Assembly: GCA_026627385.1 (NCBI GenBank)
Contig: JAPNUR010000007.1
Span: forward strand, 1 to 64,000
Source of the DNA: Bacillota bacterium
Lineage (GTDB): Bacteria; Bacillota; Sulfobacillia; Sulfobacillales; Sulfobacillaceae
DNA: 64,000 nt
Reading direction: 5' to 3'
A model generated the notes under the pieces. The model was given only the letters and a program-made list of their open reading frames with translations. It was not told the DNA's origin and ran no database searches. The position numbers and the translations under genes are program-made. Shown here in pieces: positions 1-8,319 of the stretch; the first letter of the stretch is position 1, and every line of letters starts with the position of its first letter.

Positions 1-245
1 AGTGCGAGGACCTGCTTTTGACGCTCCAGATCGTCTTTCTGGTCATGACTCGACACCCGCGCATAGGCCACGGTTTTGCGAGGAGCCCCGCGGTGAGCAA
101 ACTGCTCCGGGCGCAGACGAGCCAAATCGTACCCCCGATACCCACCCGCAGTACGTTCATCGGGTATCAGTTTTCCCTCACGCTCCCATCGACGTAGTGT
201 CGAGGGGGTGACCCCCAAAAACTCGGCTGCTTCCCTAAGGCCCAC
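1..245 (-). CDS. tnpA: IS607-family serine recombinase TnpA, N-terminal part (cut by window edge)
   Basis: Reading the minus strand from a GTG at 245 gives about 81 residues without a stop to the window edge. The first 60 form a MerR-like helix-turn-helix (GLREAAEFLGV, then TPSTLRRWEREGKL, TAGGYRGYDLARL). This runs into the start of a serine-recombinase fold, VAYARVSSHDQKDDLERQ, which holds the catalytic serine region. This HTH-plus-resolvase order is diagnostic of the IS607 family transposase, which moves the element by site-specific recombination and often travels with a TnpB nuclease gene. An in-frame TGA lies three codons upstream, so GTG 245 is the only good start, although its ribosome binding site is poor. 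Whether the element is intact lies outside the window. Confidence 0.85.
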   Translation of the reverse strand, partial: MGLREAAEFLGVTPSTLRRWEREGKLIPDERTAGGYRGYDLARLRPEQFAHRGAPRKTVAYARVSSHDQKDDLERQKQVLA

Positions 246-368
246 AAGTTTTCACTGCATACCATAATTATACAACGATGGATAACCATGGGTAAAGTTT
301 TAAGAAACTGTTTAAACCCGCTGCCGCCGTCTTGTTAGCACGATCGACGGAGTAAGAAGATTTAGGGT

Positions 369-2816
369 TTAGTTATTCTGTACACGTTCGATAATGCAAA
401 TTCGCGTATGTCTACCGGACTGAATCACAGAGGGCAATTGAAAAGTGAGGATCCCGGTTTGCGGTTCCCACGACCACGGGATGGATTGGCCGTCTACCTC
501 GACCCGTTCTGGTGCGGTATGGAAGGGGACGACCCGGACAGTATGCCGTTTGGTGAGTGTGGGTACATGACTCGGCCAATCTCCTCTCACGAGGCAAGTG
601 GTTTCACGTCCTTGGGTGTCAAGCTCCACCATGAATCGCCGACATTCGCCTGCCCGATACTTGAGCGAAAAACCATCATCGCTATAGATGGAGGTATGCC
701 CCCGCCCTTTGACAATCCAAAAAATGTCGGGCCCGTCCTGGCCTGCGGCCCATCGATGTGCCAGTTCCTGTGTTGATTGCACGGCAGGTCCCAGTGGTAT
801 CACGGATCCTGCACGGAGGAATAGAGGCAGCTGGTCCAATGGCGAAGAAACTCTGACCATGGAGGCCCCGTGGACTAGCGAGTGTGACCAAGGGTTATAC
901 CAGTCTCCCTCCGGGACATAGACCAATCGTTCGACAACGCCTGGTTGAACGACGGGAGCAACCAGTATGGCGGAACCGAGCATGAACTGGTCTTGAATGT
1001 GATAGGTGTTAGGATCATTTGCGAACTCCCAAAATAAGGGACGCATGATCGGGGCTCCCGTTCGCATAGATTCTTCGAATAATGTTTCGAGGTACGGCAG
1101 AAGTCGATAGCGGTAGGTAATATAACGCCGTGCAATGTCTTCCACCTCGGGGCCAAAAGCCCACGGCTCTTGGTTGTCAGCTCCTTTGTTGCTATGGATA
1201 CGGGCCAAGGGAAAGAACACACCGGCCTGAATCCAGCGCGCAAAAAGTTCGGGGGAGGGGGAATCGGTGAATCCTCCGATGTCTGGTCCCACAAAGGGGA
1301 CCCCTGACAATCCTAAGTTAAGGCACATCGGAATAGCCATGGCTAGATGTTCCCACCAACTACTGTTATCCCCCGTCCAAACGGCGGCAAAATTCTGAAT
1401 ACCAGCGTAGCCTGAACGACTCAAAACAAACGGCCTTTGATTATGGGGAGAGGTATCCGATGAGCGAATCCCATCGTAGGTCGCGCGAGCTTCGAGTAAG
1501 GCATAAATATTGTGAATACCTTCGTGGGACAGCTGTAGTCCGTCATCCGTCACGTGAATGATCCCCGCATCTGATGCAAAGCCGCCACGCATTGGATTGC
1601 GTAGGTCAGCCCCAAACAGTGCCGGTTCATTCATGTCATTCCAGATGCCGCCGACCCCGAGGTCAATATATCCTTTGTTCCATTGTCCCCACCATTGACG
1701 GACGCGGGAACGGACAAAATCGGGGAAAACGCACTGCCCAGGCCACACATAACTTCGGAATGGTTCGCCATTAGCATAACTCACAAAGGCATCAAGTTGC
1801 TGGCCCGAATCGTAGACCGGATAAGCGGGCTCTTCTTTAACGCCGGGATCCACAATGGTGACCACCTGAACCCCAAGGTCGGCGAGAGTCTTGAATAACT
1901 GGCTGGGGTTAGGAAAGGCGGTGGGACTCCAGGTAAAGACTCGGTAATCGTCCATATAGTCAATGTCTAAATGAATCGCATCAAGCGGAATTTGCCGACG
2001 TCGAAATTCTTCGGCGACTTCCAAGACCCGAGACTCAGGCCAATAGCTGTACCGGCTTTGATGAAATCCCAGCGCCCACCGTGGAGGCAACATGGTTCGA
2101 CCTGTAATCGAGGTGAATTGTTGTAACACGGCTGGAACGGTGGGACCCATACACAAGTACAGGGACAAAGGACCATGATCGGCCCCTAAGGATAAGTAGC
2201 CGGCTTGTCGACTGTCAAAGTAGGTGCGAAAGGTATTGGCAAAAAATATGCCCCGCGCTCCTTGGTGACTAGCTAAGATTGCAACGGGCAAGGCTTGATA
2301 CAATGGATCGGTGGTAGGCATATGCGGATAGACGTCGGTCGTCCACTGCGTATACATACGCCCTCTTTTGTCCAGCCCACCTGTTTTTTCTCCTAATCCA
2401 TACAAATGCTCGTCATTGTCGCACATCAACCGACAAAACATCGCATCATACCGTGTTTTCCAGTCTTCAAGGTAAAATCGCGGTTGGCCGGCATCTCGAA
2501 CTTCCACCGAAAAATCAGGAGCAATATGAACTGAAATGCGATCTGATTGAACGATCCACGAATGATTTGCCGTGTCCAGTTCTAGCCTCCGCGGGGTCAA
2601 CAGCTCCACCGGCAGAATCGGCTGCACTACCATTTCGAAAATGTCGGGACCATTGTGCAAATTGATATGGACAATATCATTGGAGAAAATACGGATGGTA
2701 GCGGCGCGCGTTCCTAACGACACGATCGCGGCTAACCTATCCTCTCGGAGACGGACAGTGTCTACTTGCCCGATATTCATCGCCGGGGTCGGCGGAATGG
2801 ATGATAAAGGTTTCAC
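369..2816 (-). CDS. GH31 family alpha-glucosidase
   Basis: 815 residues, a normal length for cytoplasmic GH31 enzymes, and no signal peptide. It would release glucose from the non-reducing ends of maltodextrins or related alpha-glucosides. The N-terminal ~240 residues are the beta-sandwich region (HLYGLGEKTG near 137-146). The (beta/alpha)8 barrel follows, with IWNDMNEP at 391-398, whose Asp394 is the expected nucleophile, and a downstream TGDNSSWWEH block supplying the acid/base Asp. The C-terminus is a beta domain. The start is GTG at 2816 with GAGGTGA about seven bases upstream. It is transcribed away from the LacI-type gene, with a shared 325-bp control region, and belongs to the alpha-glucan island. 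The exact linkage (alpha-1,4, alpha-1,6 or xyloside) cannot be read from the sequence. Confidence 0.93.
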   Translation of the reverse strand: MKPLSSIPPTPAMNIGQVDTVRLREDRLAAIVSLGTRAATIRIFSNDIVHINLHNGPDIFEMVVQPILPVELLTPRRLELDTANHSWIVQSDRISVHIAPDFSVEVRDAGQPRFYLEDWKTRYDAMFCRLMCDNDEHLYGLGEKTGGLDKRGRMYTQWTTDVYPHMPTTDPLYQALPVAILASHQGARGIFFANTFRTYFDSRQAGYLSLGADHGPLSLYLCMGPTVPAVLQQFTSITGRTMLPPRWALGFHQSRYSYWPESRVLEVAEEFRRRQIPLDAIHLDIDYMDDYRVFTWSPTAFPNPSQLFKTLADLGVQVVTIVDPGVKEEPAYPVYDSGQQLDAFVSYANGEPFRSYVWPGQCVFPDFVRSRVRQWWGQWNKGYIDLGVGGIWNDMNEPALFGADLRNPMRGGFASDAGIIHVTDDGLQLSHEGIHNIYALLEARATYDGIRSSDTSPHNQRPFVLSRSGYAGIQNFAAVWTGDNSSWWEHLAMAIPMCLNLGLSGVPFVGPDIGGFTDSPSPELFARWIQAGVFFPLARIHSNKGADNQEPWAFGPEVEDIARRYITYRYRLLPYLETLFEESMRTGAPIMRPLFWEFANDPNTYHIQDQFMLGSAILVAPVVQPGVVERLVYVPEGDWYNPWSHSLVHGASMVRVSSPLDQLPLFLRAGSVIPLGPAVQSTQELAHRWAAGQDGPDIFWIVKGRGHTSIYSDDGFSLKYRAGECRRFMVELDTQGRETTCLVRGDWPSHVPTLTKRHTVRVVPFHTAPERVEVDGQSIPWSWEPQTGILTFQLPSVIQSGRHTRICIIERVQNN

Positions 2817-3065
2817 GCGCTAGTCACCTCAAGTTAAGAATAGTGAAATGATATAGGAACCTTTCTTAAAGCACACCACGGGTCGAATGTGGTTCTTAAC
2901 TCGTCCAATGCCAGACAAGATTTGCTCCGTTTTATCCGAGCGACAGTCCGTTATTGCCTAGCGTAATCTCTTTCCGTAAATTCACTAAAAATATCTGACA
3001 AGAATGTTTGCAGAGAAAATACCTAATTCAAAAGTCTTGATCTGTAAACAAAGAATATGCTAACG

Positions 3066-3085
3066 TTGGTTTAACGATAAATCAA
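3066..3085. promoter_or_regulatory. Candidate LacI-family operator
   Basis: TTGGTTTAAC-GATAAATCAA is an imperfect palindrome with 16 of 20 symmetric positions and a central CG, the typical form of LacI/GalR-family operators. It lies 57 bp upstream of the LacI-type gene, inside the divergent region shared with the GH31 gene, so it could autoregulate the repressor and control the glucosidase. A weak half-site-like TGATTTAACCG occurs at 4495-4505, ahead of the binding-protein gene. The rest of the 2817-3141 gap is AT-rich, and I see no other convincing element in it. Confidence 0.6.
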
Positions 3086-3141
3086 CATACAAATACGCTT
3101 TGCGTGAGCGAGTTTGCCAGTTTAATCATTAAGGAGCTAAA

Positions 3142-4263
3142 TTGCACGCCATGAAAGCGAAGCAAACAATAACCGGGCGTATAAAAAGATCTGTGACACT
3201 GCGGGATATTGCCAGGCAAGTCGGCGTCTCGCCTACCACAGTATCCAATGTCTTGAATGGCAGGGGGCGCGTATCCGAACAAACAGCGCGCCGTGTGCAT
3301 CAAGCGGTGGTGGAAAATCGTTTTATCATCAATGCCACGGCACGGACGCTGAGACAAAAGCAGTCAAAAATCGTCGGTGTCATCATCCCGATTATGGAAC
3401 ATCTGATCTCGTTCCATGACAACCCCTTTTATTGGGCATTTGTGTCGGGATTGCAGCAAACAATTGCATCGGCAGGATTCCATGTGATGTTGGATGCGGT
3501 GGAATACTCCTCGGAGTCGGTAGAGATAATTCGTTCGAGAAATTTGGACGGCGTTGTCGTGGTCGGATCGCATGAATCGTTTCCACTGACGCAACAATTA
3601 GCGCAAATAGATACCCTCCCCATCATTTTTGTTGATAGTTACTTGCCGACAATGAATGTCAACACGGTGACGACTGATGATCGATTCGGATCTTACCTGG
3701 CTACACGATACCTTTTAGGGCTGGGGCACCGAAAAATTGTGTTTCTGTCCGGGCCTCTATACGAGCATGGGGTGGATCACGAACGATGGTTGGGATACGT
3801 TCGGGCGTTATCCGAGCAAGACACGGCTTGTCGCCCGATCGCAGTGGAGACCCAGATGTCTTTGGAAAGTGGCCGCTTGGCGGCCCACCGTCTCATCTAC
3901 GAGCATCCCGATGTCACAGCGGTAGTCGCGACCGGCGATGTCTTAGCAATAGGCGTGCTACGCGGTTTTTTTGAAAGTGGGGTGAGGGTGCCTCATCAAT
4001 GCTCCATCATTGGGTTTGACGATGTCTCCATTGCCTCTCACACCGTCCCTAGTTTAACGACGATTCACCAAGATATTAAGGGCAAAGGGGAGGCGGTAGG
4101 CCGAATGCTGCTCCGGTTAATTGCGGGGCAAGGGCCGCCCCAGTCCGAACATATTTCACTTAATCCGCATTTAGTTGTCCGAGAAAGTACGGCGCCTCCT
4201 CCGACGGTGTTGAACAGGCTTCCCCTGAAAGGGGGTGATGGACTTCAGTCAAAGAGACAATGA
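3142..4263 (+). CDS. LacI/GalR-family transcriptional regulator
   Basis: 373 residues. The N-terminal helix-turn-helix and hinge are clear: VTLRDIARQVGVSPTTVSNV, then LNGRGRVSEQTARRV. A periplasmic-binding-protein-like sensor domain follows, with IVGVIIPIMEH near residue 75 and the typical late block SIIGFDDVSIASHTVPSLTT. The family represses sugar-use genes until a sugar ligand binds. With a GH31 glucosidase on one side and a maltodextrin-type importer on the other, this one most likely senses a maltodextrin-derived ligand (inference). The TTG at 3142 sits five bases after AAGGAG. The in-frame ATG at 3151 has a 14-base spacing, so TTG is preferred, but only three residues differ. Confidence 0.93.
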   Translation: MHAMKAKQTITGRIKRSVTLRDIARQVGVSPTTVSNVLNGRGRVSEQTARRVHQAVVENRFIINATARTLRQKQSKIVGVIIPIMEHLISFHDNPFYWAFVSGLQQTIASAGFHVMLDAVEYSSESVEIIRSRNLDGVVVVGSHESFPLTQQLAQIDTLPIIFVDSYLPTMNVNTVTTDDRFGSYLATRYLLGLGHRKIVFLSGPLYEHGVDHERWLGYVRALSEQDTACRPIAVETQMSLESGRLAAHRLIYEHPDVTAVVATGDVLAIGVLRGFFESGVRVPHQCSIIGFDDVSIASHTVPSLTTIHQDIKGKGEAVGRMLLRLIAGQGPPQSEHISLNPHLVVRESTAPPPTVLNRLPLKGGDGLQSKRQ

Positions 4264-4353
4264 GTCTCATCACAGGTCCGATGAGGGTTGGTGAATAATC
4301 CATCGGGATACCCATTGTATGTATTGAAAATTAAAGGGATGTCCTTGACTCAG

Positions 4354-4365
4354 GCCGTTAACGGC
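4354..4365. promoter_or_regulatory. 12-bp perfect palindrome in the gap before the binding-protein gene
   Basis: GCCGTTAACGGC is a perfect palindrome four bases downstream of a TTGACT (4345-4350) that resembles a -35 hexamer. No good -10 follows at 17 bases, so a promoter is not shown. It could be an operator for the island's regulator, but its centre (TTAA) differs from the CG-centred site at 3066-3085. The rest of 4264-4566 holds only small unconvincing reading frames. Confidence 0.3.
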
Positions 4366-4566
4366 AAGTCGATCCTCGACTTGTGCGACGCTGTGAGGGA
4401 CGGAGGCACTATCCGGCGCATGTACCAACTGGGAAAGTCGAATGGGGAACGGATTCTGATGGCAGTGGGAATGTGGCGACGAGTGACTGTTCAATGATTT
4501 AACCGTCACTGTCCTATTGGACATGATCTCATCGCAATTTTACTGTGGAGGAAGGTGGTATCCGAG

Positions 4567-5805
4567 ATGATCAAGCGAAAAGTGTTATGGGTTGGAGGAA
4601 TGGGCGCTGCTTTGATGGCCGCCACGCTGTCTGTGGGGGCCGCCCGTGTCCCTCACCGGAGCGCGGGCATTCCCAGGGGGCAAACTATTACATTGTGGGT
4701 ATGGCAGGGCCCGCCAATCTATCAAGAAGTGGTGAAACTGGCTCAGCACTGGGCAAAAGTCCATGGAGACACAGTGCAAGTTGTGAATCAAAGCAACAAC
4801 CCGAATGGTTTCCAGTTCTATGCAACAGCGGCGCGAACGGGTAAAGGACCGGACGTCGTGTTTGGCATTCCGCATGACAATCTGGGCACCTTCGTCGAGG
4901 AGGGGTTGGTTGCCCCGGTGCCTGCCGGCATTGTGCATAAACAGGATTATTTGAAACCCGTGTATGATGCCTTGGTCATCAATGGTCGAGTGTACTCGTA
5001 CCCGGACTACGCCCAGACTACGGCGCTCTATTACAATACCAAGATGATCAAGAGCCCGCCGGCGACTTGGAGTCAATTCGTAAAGGATGCCAACCAGTAC
5101 GGTTTCATGTTTGGTCAGCATAATCTTTATTACAATTACGCCATTATTGGTGGCATGGGAGGCTATGTGTTCCAAACCCGAAACGGGGTGGAAAATCCGA
5201 ATGTCATTGGCCTCGATAATGCGGGGGCGATCCAAGGGTTCACGTTGTTGCGCGAGATGGATTCGAAATATCATTGGATGACTCCCAGCACCAACTATTC
5301 GGTGGCCACGGCCAAATTCCTGGCTGGAAAGATTGGCATGACGATCAACGGACCGTGGGAGATTCCAGACCTGGAAAAGGCCAAATTACCCTTCAGCGTC
5401 GCGCCGTTGCCCCATTTGCCCAATGGGCGTCCCATGACTCCATTCCTCGGGGTTATCACTTCGTTTGTCAACGCGCGCTCACCGAACAAAGCAGCTGACT
5501 TTAGTCTGGTACAAGCGCTGGGAACTCCCCAGGCACAACTGGCCTACTTCCGCCTGGAACAGCAAATTCCCGTGGATACCCGCGTCTTAAACAACCCAGC
5601 CATTCAGAGGAGTCCGGTGTTTAAGGCCTTTGCGACTGAACTCGGTTACGCCACACCTATGCCCAACATTCCCCAGATGCAGACGGTCTGGAGTGCGATG
5701 GGTGTCATCGCTGACATTATTAACGGTAAGGTTAGCCCCAGTGTGGGGGCCCATGATTTCGTCAAGGACATCAAGGAGGCCATCGCCGTTAGTAACGCGA
5801 ACTGA
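4567..5805 (+). CDS. Sugar ABC transporter substrate-binding protein (maltodextrin-type)
   Basis: 412 residues from the ATG at 4567. AAGGTGG lies eight bases upstream; an in-frame GTG at 4555 has no usable spacing. A basic N-terminus and hydrophobic stretch (MIKRKVLWVGGMGAALMAA) form an export signal. The mature part has family-1 solute-binding features such as ITLWVWQGPP, GPDVVFGIPHD and MTINGPWEIPDLEKA. It would capture oligosaccharides for the two permeases encoded directly downstream. No lipobox cysteine follows the signal, although binding proteins of monoderm bacteria are normally lipoproteins; it may stay anchored by an uncleaved signal. Maltodextrin is inferred from the neighbouring amylases. 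A strong stem-loop separates it from the first permease gene. Confidence 0.92.
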   Translation: MIKRKVLWVGGMGAALMAATLSVGAARVPHRSAGIPRGQTITLWVWQGPPIYQEVVKLAQHWAKVHGDTVQVVNQSNNPNGFQFYATAARTGKGPDVVFGIPHDNLGTFVEEGLVAPVPAGIVHKQDYLKPVYDALVINGRVYSYPDYAQTTALYYNTKMIKSPPATWSQFVKDANQYGFMFGQHNLYYNYAIIGGMGGYVFQTRNGVENPNVIGLDNAGAIQGFTLLREMDSKYHWMTPSTNYSVATAKFLAGKIGMTINGPWEIPDLEKAKLPFSVAPLPHLPNGRPMTPFLGVITSFVNARSPNKAADFSLVQALGTPQAQLAYFRLEQQIPVDTRVLNNPAIQRSPVFKAFATELGYATPMPNIPQMQTVWSAMGVIADIINGKVSPSVGAHDFVKDIKEAIAVSNAN

Positions 5806-5811
5806 GGGAGA

Positions 5812-5844
5812 GGAGACAGGGCACCTGCGTGGGGCTCTGTCTCC
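5812..5844 (+). promoter_or_regulatory. Intercistronic stem-loop between binding-protein and permease genes
   Basis: The arms 5812-5822 (GGAGACAGGGC) and 5834-5844 (GCTCTGTCTCC) pair over 11 bp with one G-U, around an 11-nt loop. No T-run follows, so it is not a standard terminator. Such hairpins after a binding-protein gene commonly protect the upstream message from 3' decay, giving more binding protein than permease. It also covers the upstream GTG at 5829, which argues for the later permease start. Confidence 0.65.
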
Positions 5845-5867
5845 ATGAAAAGGAGGCAGGACACGGA

Positions 5868-6836
5868 GTGGCTCAACTTGCGACAACGCAGGCAGCACAG
5901 GGTGTGGGCAAAAAAGTGGCAGTGCCACATAAACCGTTTGTGGCGTACGGCTTTCTCGCACCGGCAATCCTCAGCATTTCGGTGCTTAGTCTGGCACCCA
6001 TGGCTTACGCGATCTATATTGCATTTACCAATTTTTCGGCAACTCATTTTTTGAAATACCAGTGGGTTGGTCTCGCGAATTTTATCGCCCTCTTTAACCC
6101 CAAGGATCCCTTGTTTTCGGTCTTCATTCCTACCCTGGAATGGACGTTTCTTTTTGCCATTGTCGCGACGGCTGTGAATTATTTTGTCGGCCTACTGTTG
6201 GCGGTCATCTTAAGCAACCGCCTCATGCGCGAGTCTGCCCTCTATCGATCGCTACTCATCATTCCCTGGGCGGTCCCTGGATTGATTAGCATCTTGGCCT
6301 GGCAAGGCCTATTGAATCAGAACTATGGGCAGATCAACGGATTTTTGCATAACTTTGGTATTCCCGCGATCAATTGGCTGGGATCTCCCATCTGGGCGCG
6401 TATCTCGGTCTTAATGGTCAACTTGTGGGCAGGATTTCCGTTTATGATGACGGCGTCACTGGGGGCGTTGCAGGCCGTGCCGTCAGAATTGTACGAGGCT
6501 GCCGCGATTGACGGCGCATCGAAGTTCGAGCAGTTTCGCTATATCACGCTTCCTCATATATGGCAATTGTCATTACCCCTTTTGATTCCATCGTTTGCCT
6601 ACAACTTCAATAATTTTAACGCCGTATACCTCTTAACGGGTGGCGGCCCGCCGAGACCAACGAATATGTTCGTGGGCTATACGGATATTCTCGCCTCGGC
6701 AGCTTACAAAATGACTCTCACATATAACTTGTACGACTGGGCGGCGGCCATCTCGGTGGTGTTGTTCATCGTAGTGGCCGTGTTGAGCTGGCTGAATATG
6801 CGGTTTACCCAGTCCTTTAAGGAGGATGTGGTGTGA
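5868..6836 (+). CDS. Sugar ABC transporter permease (MalF-like)
   Basis: 322 residues from GTG 5868, preceded by AAAAGGAGG at 5848-5856. An in-frame GTG at 5829 lies inside a hairpin and lacks a site. About six membrane segments are visible, starting with AYGFLAPAILSISVLSLAPM. The cytoplasmic EAA loop reads ELYEAAAIDGASKFEQFRYI, the contact for the ATPase. It forms the membrane channel with the next gene product. No ATP-binding (MalK/MsmX) gene is present in the cluster, so the ATPase must be encoded elsewhere. The gene overlaps the next permease by four bases (GTGA), which implies translational coupling. Confidence 0.93.
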   Translation: MAQLATTQAAQGVGKKVAVPHKPFVAYGFLAPAILSISVLSLAPMAYAIYIAFTNFSATHFLKYQWVGLANFIALFNPKDPLFSVFIPTLEWTFLFAIVATAVNYFVGLLLAVILSNRLMRESALYRSLLIIPWAVPGLISILAWQGLLNQNYGQINGFLHNFGIPAINWLGSPIWARISVLMVNLWAGFPFMMTASLGALQAVPSELYEAAAIDGASKFEQFRYITLPHIWQLSLPLLIPSFAYNFNNFNAVYLLTGGGPPRPTNMFVGYTDILASAAYKMTLTYNLYDWAAAISVVLFIVVAVLSWLNMRFTQSFKEDVV

Positions 6837-7729
6837 GCGCGAATGTTAGCAAAGCAGGTTCAGCGGATTCCTTGCAGTCCCGCATGCGACCGTTCCGTCG
6901 CACCCTCCCTCGATACGAACTGGTCGGCCTTTGGGGATCGCGTGTCTTTATTTGGTGCGTGATTCTCGTGGTGCTTGCTCCCATTTGGTTCGTGATTGAA
7001 GCGGCGTTCAATCCATCCAACGCGTATTTTAGCCTCGGCCTCTTCCCGAGTCATCCGTCTTTTGCCAATTTTACGTACCTGTTTCAGCAGACCAACTTCG
7101 GTGTGTGGGTTCGCAACAGTGCCGTGGTGGGGCTGACCGTCGGAATCGGGCAAGTAGCAGTGACCTCCTTGGCCTCATTCGCCTTCTCCAGACTGCGCTT
7201 TTGGGGCCGCAAATATGGGCTTATGGTGTTAATCATCCTGCAAATGTTTCCCAATTTCTTGGCGTTGGCCGCCATTTACACGGCGCTTGCAAAGCTGAAT
7301 CTCATCAACCAACTCTGGGTGTATATTTTGATTCTGATGGGAGGCAGCGCGTTTAATATCTGGCTCCTGAAACGCTTCTTTGATTCCATCCCACGGGAAC
7401 TGGACGAAGCAGCGTTTGTGGACGGAGCGACCGTCTGGCAACGCTTCACACGTATTATCCTGCCCCTATCCACACCCATGCTGGTGGTCATCTTTATCTT
7501 TACGCTGATTGGCACATTTAGCGAATACGTGTTGGCTGGCACCATCTTGGAAACGCCGAACAACTATACTCTTGCGCTGGGCATGTATGGCTTTATCAGT
7601 GGCCAATTCGGCCAGAACTGGGGCTATTTTGCCGCCGGGGCGCTCCTGGCGGCGCTGCCGCTGGCGGTGACCTTCGGTCTGGTGCAAAGATTCATTGCCT
7701 CCGGTCTGATGGGCGGGGTAAAAGGATGA
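6833..7729 (+). CDS. Sugar ABC transporter permease (MalG-like)
   Basis: 298 residues starting at GTG 6833, with AAGGAGG at 6819-6825 inside the previous gene. Six membrane segments are seen: VFIWCVILVVLAPIWFVIEA first, then VGLTVGIGQVAVTSLASFAF. The EAA loop reads ELDEAAFVDGATVWQRFTRI. It is the partner permease of the MalF-like protein and completes the membrane part of the importer. The protein ends with the usual short basic tail. The next gene starts 590 bp later, so it may be a separate transcription unit. Confidence 0.93.
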   Translation: MSANVSKAGSADSLQSRMRPFRRTLPRYELVGLWGSRVFIWCVILVVLAPIWFVIEAAFNPSNAYFSLGLFPSHPSFANFTYLFQQTNFGVWVRNSAVVGLTVGIGQVAVTSLASFAFSRLRFWGRKYGLMVLIILQMFPNFLALAAIYTALAKLNLINQLWVYILILMGGSAFNIWLLKRFFDSIPRELDEAAFVDGATVWQRFTRIILPLSTPMLVVIFIFTLIGTFSEYVLAGTILETPNNYTLALGMYGFISGQFGQNWGYFAAGALLAALPLAVTFGLVQRFIASGLMGGVKG

Positions 7730-8319
7730 TGCCAAGGCCGTCGATGGCGAAGTGCGGCCTGCTGTGGAGAGGGGTTCATCGTGCGATTGCCTTTCCTCTT
7801 TTCCGGCCACCAGTGGACCCGAATTCAGGATGTCATTGACGTCATAATGGCAGTTAGCGCTGCAGGTTACCATCACAACGCATGGACGCGGCATGGGCGG
7901 ACCAGTATGGACGAGGTTTGGGAGCAGCGCTGTGGTGAGGATAAGCCCAGAGCCTGTTCAGTGCGGGTGGTCGCCACGTACCGTCCGCACCTCGGCGGAT
8001 GGTGCTTGCGCCTTGCCTAACGGGCGTACGAGTTGGGTGAGAGGGCGCGCGAGTGTTGCATTCGTGGTGACAAGCGCACCTTGGAGCATGCCCGGCTTCT
8101 CCGCTCACGCGGGACATGCGCCGGATCAACTATTGGGTTGCCGCCGCTGATGTTGGCCCCGCGGGTGTTGGCCGAGTTGGGAAAATCAGTGCTGTTCTTT
8201 GGCTTCGGCAGTTAAAACGCTCGGACTGTGGCCACCGCTTGTTGTTCCGGTGCGTGCCATCGCGCATGGTGCGACGCAAGGGGCGACGCAGACGCGACCA
8301 CGATGTGAGGAGGATGTGT
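7730..8319. other. 590-bp region without a supported gene
   Basis: Between the permease and the neopullulanase-like gene. Open frames on both strands (for example 7854-8129 minus and an upstream extension of the downstream frame from 8116) are rich in Arg, His and Pro, lack family motifs and look like frames open by chance in GC-rich DNA. A TGACGTCA palindrome is at 7834-7841. I see no terminator with a T-run. It could be a long leader or a decayed gene. Confidence 0.5.

Noticed and set aside
4288-4497. 69-codon open frame between the LacI-type and binding-protein genes
   Set aside because: No family motif, weak start, and a competing frame of similar length on the other strand; it also contains the palindrome at 4354-4365.
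7834-7841. TGACGTCA palindrome
   Set aside because: Eight bases are short enough to be chance, and it is not repeated at other promoters in the window.
8116-8319. In-frame upstream extension of the neopullulanase-like gene
   Set aside because: The segment is Arg-rich and unlike the family's N-terminus, and GAGGAGG is ideally placed for ATG 8320.
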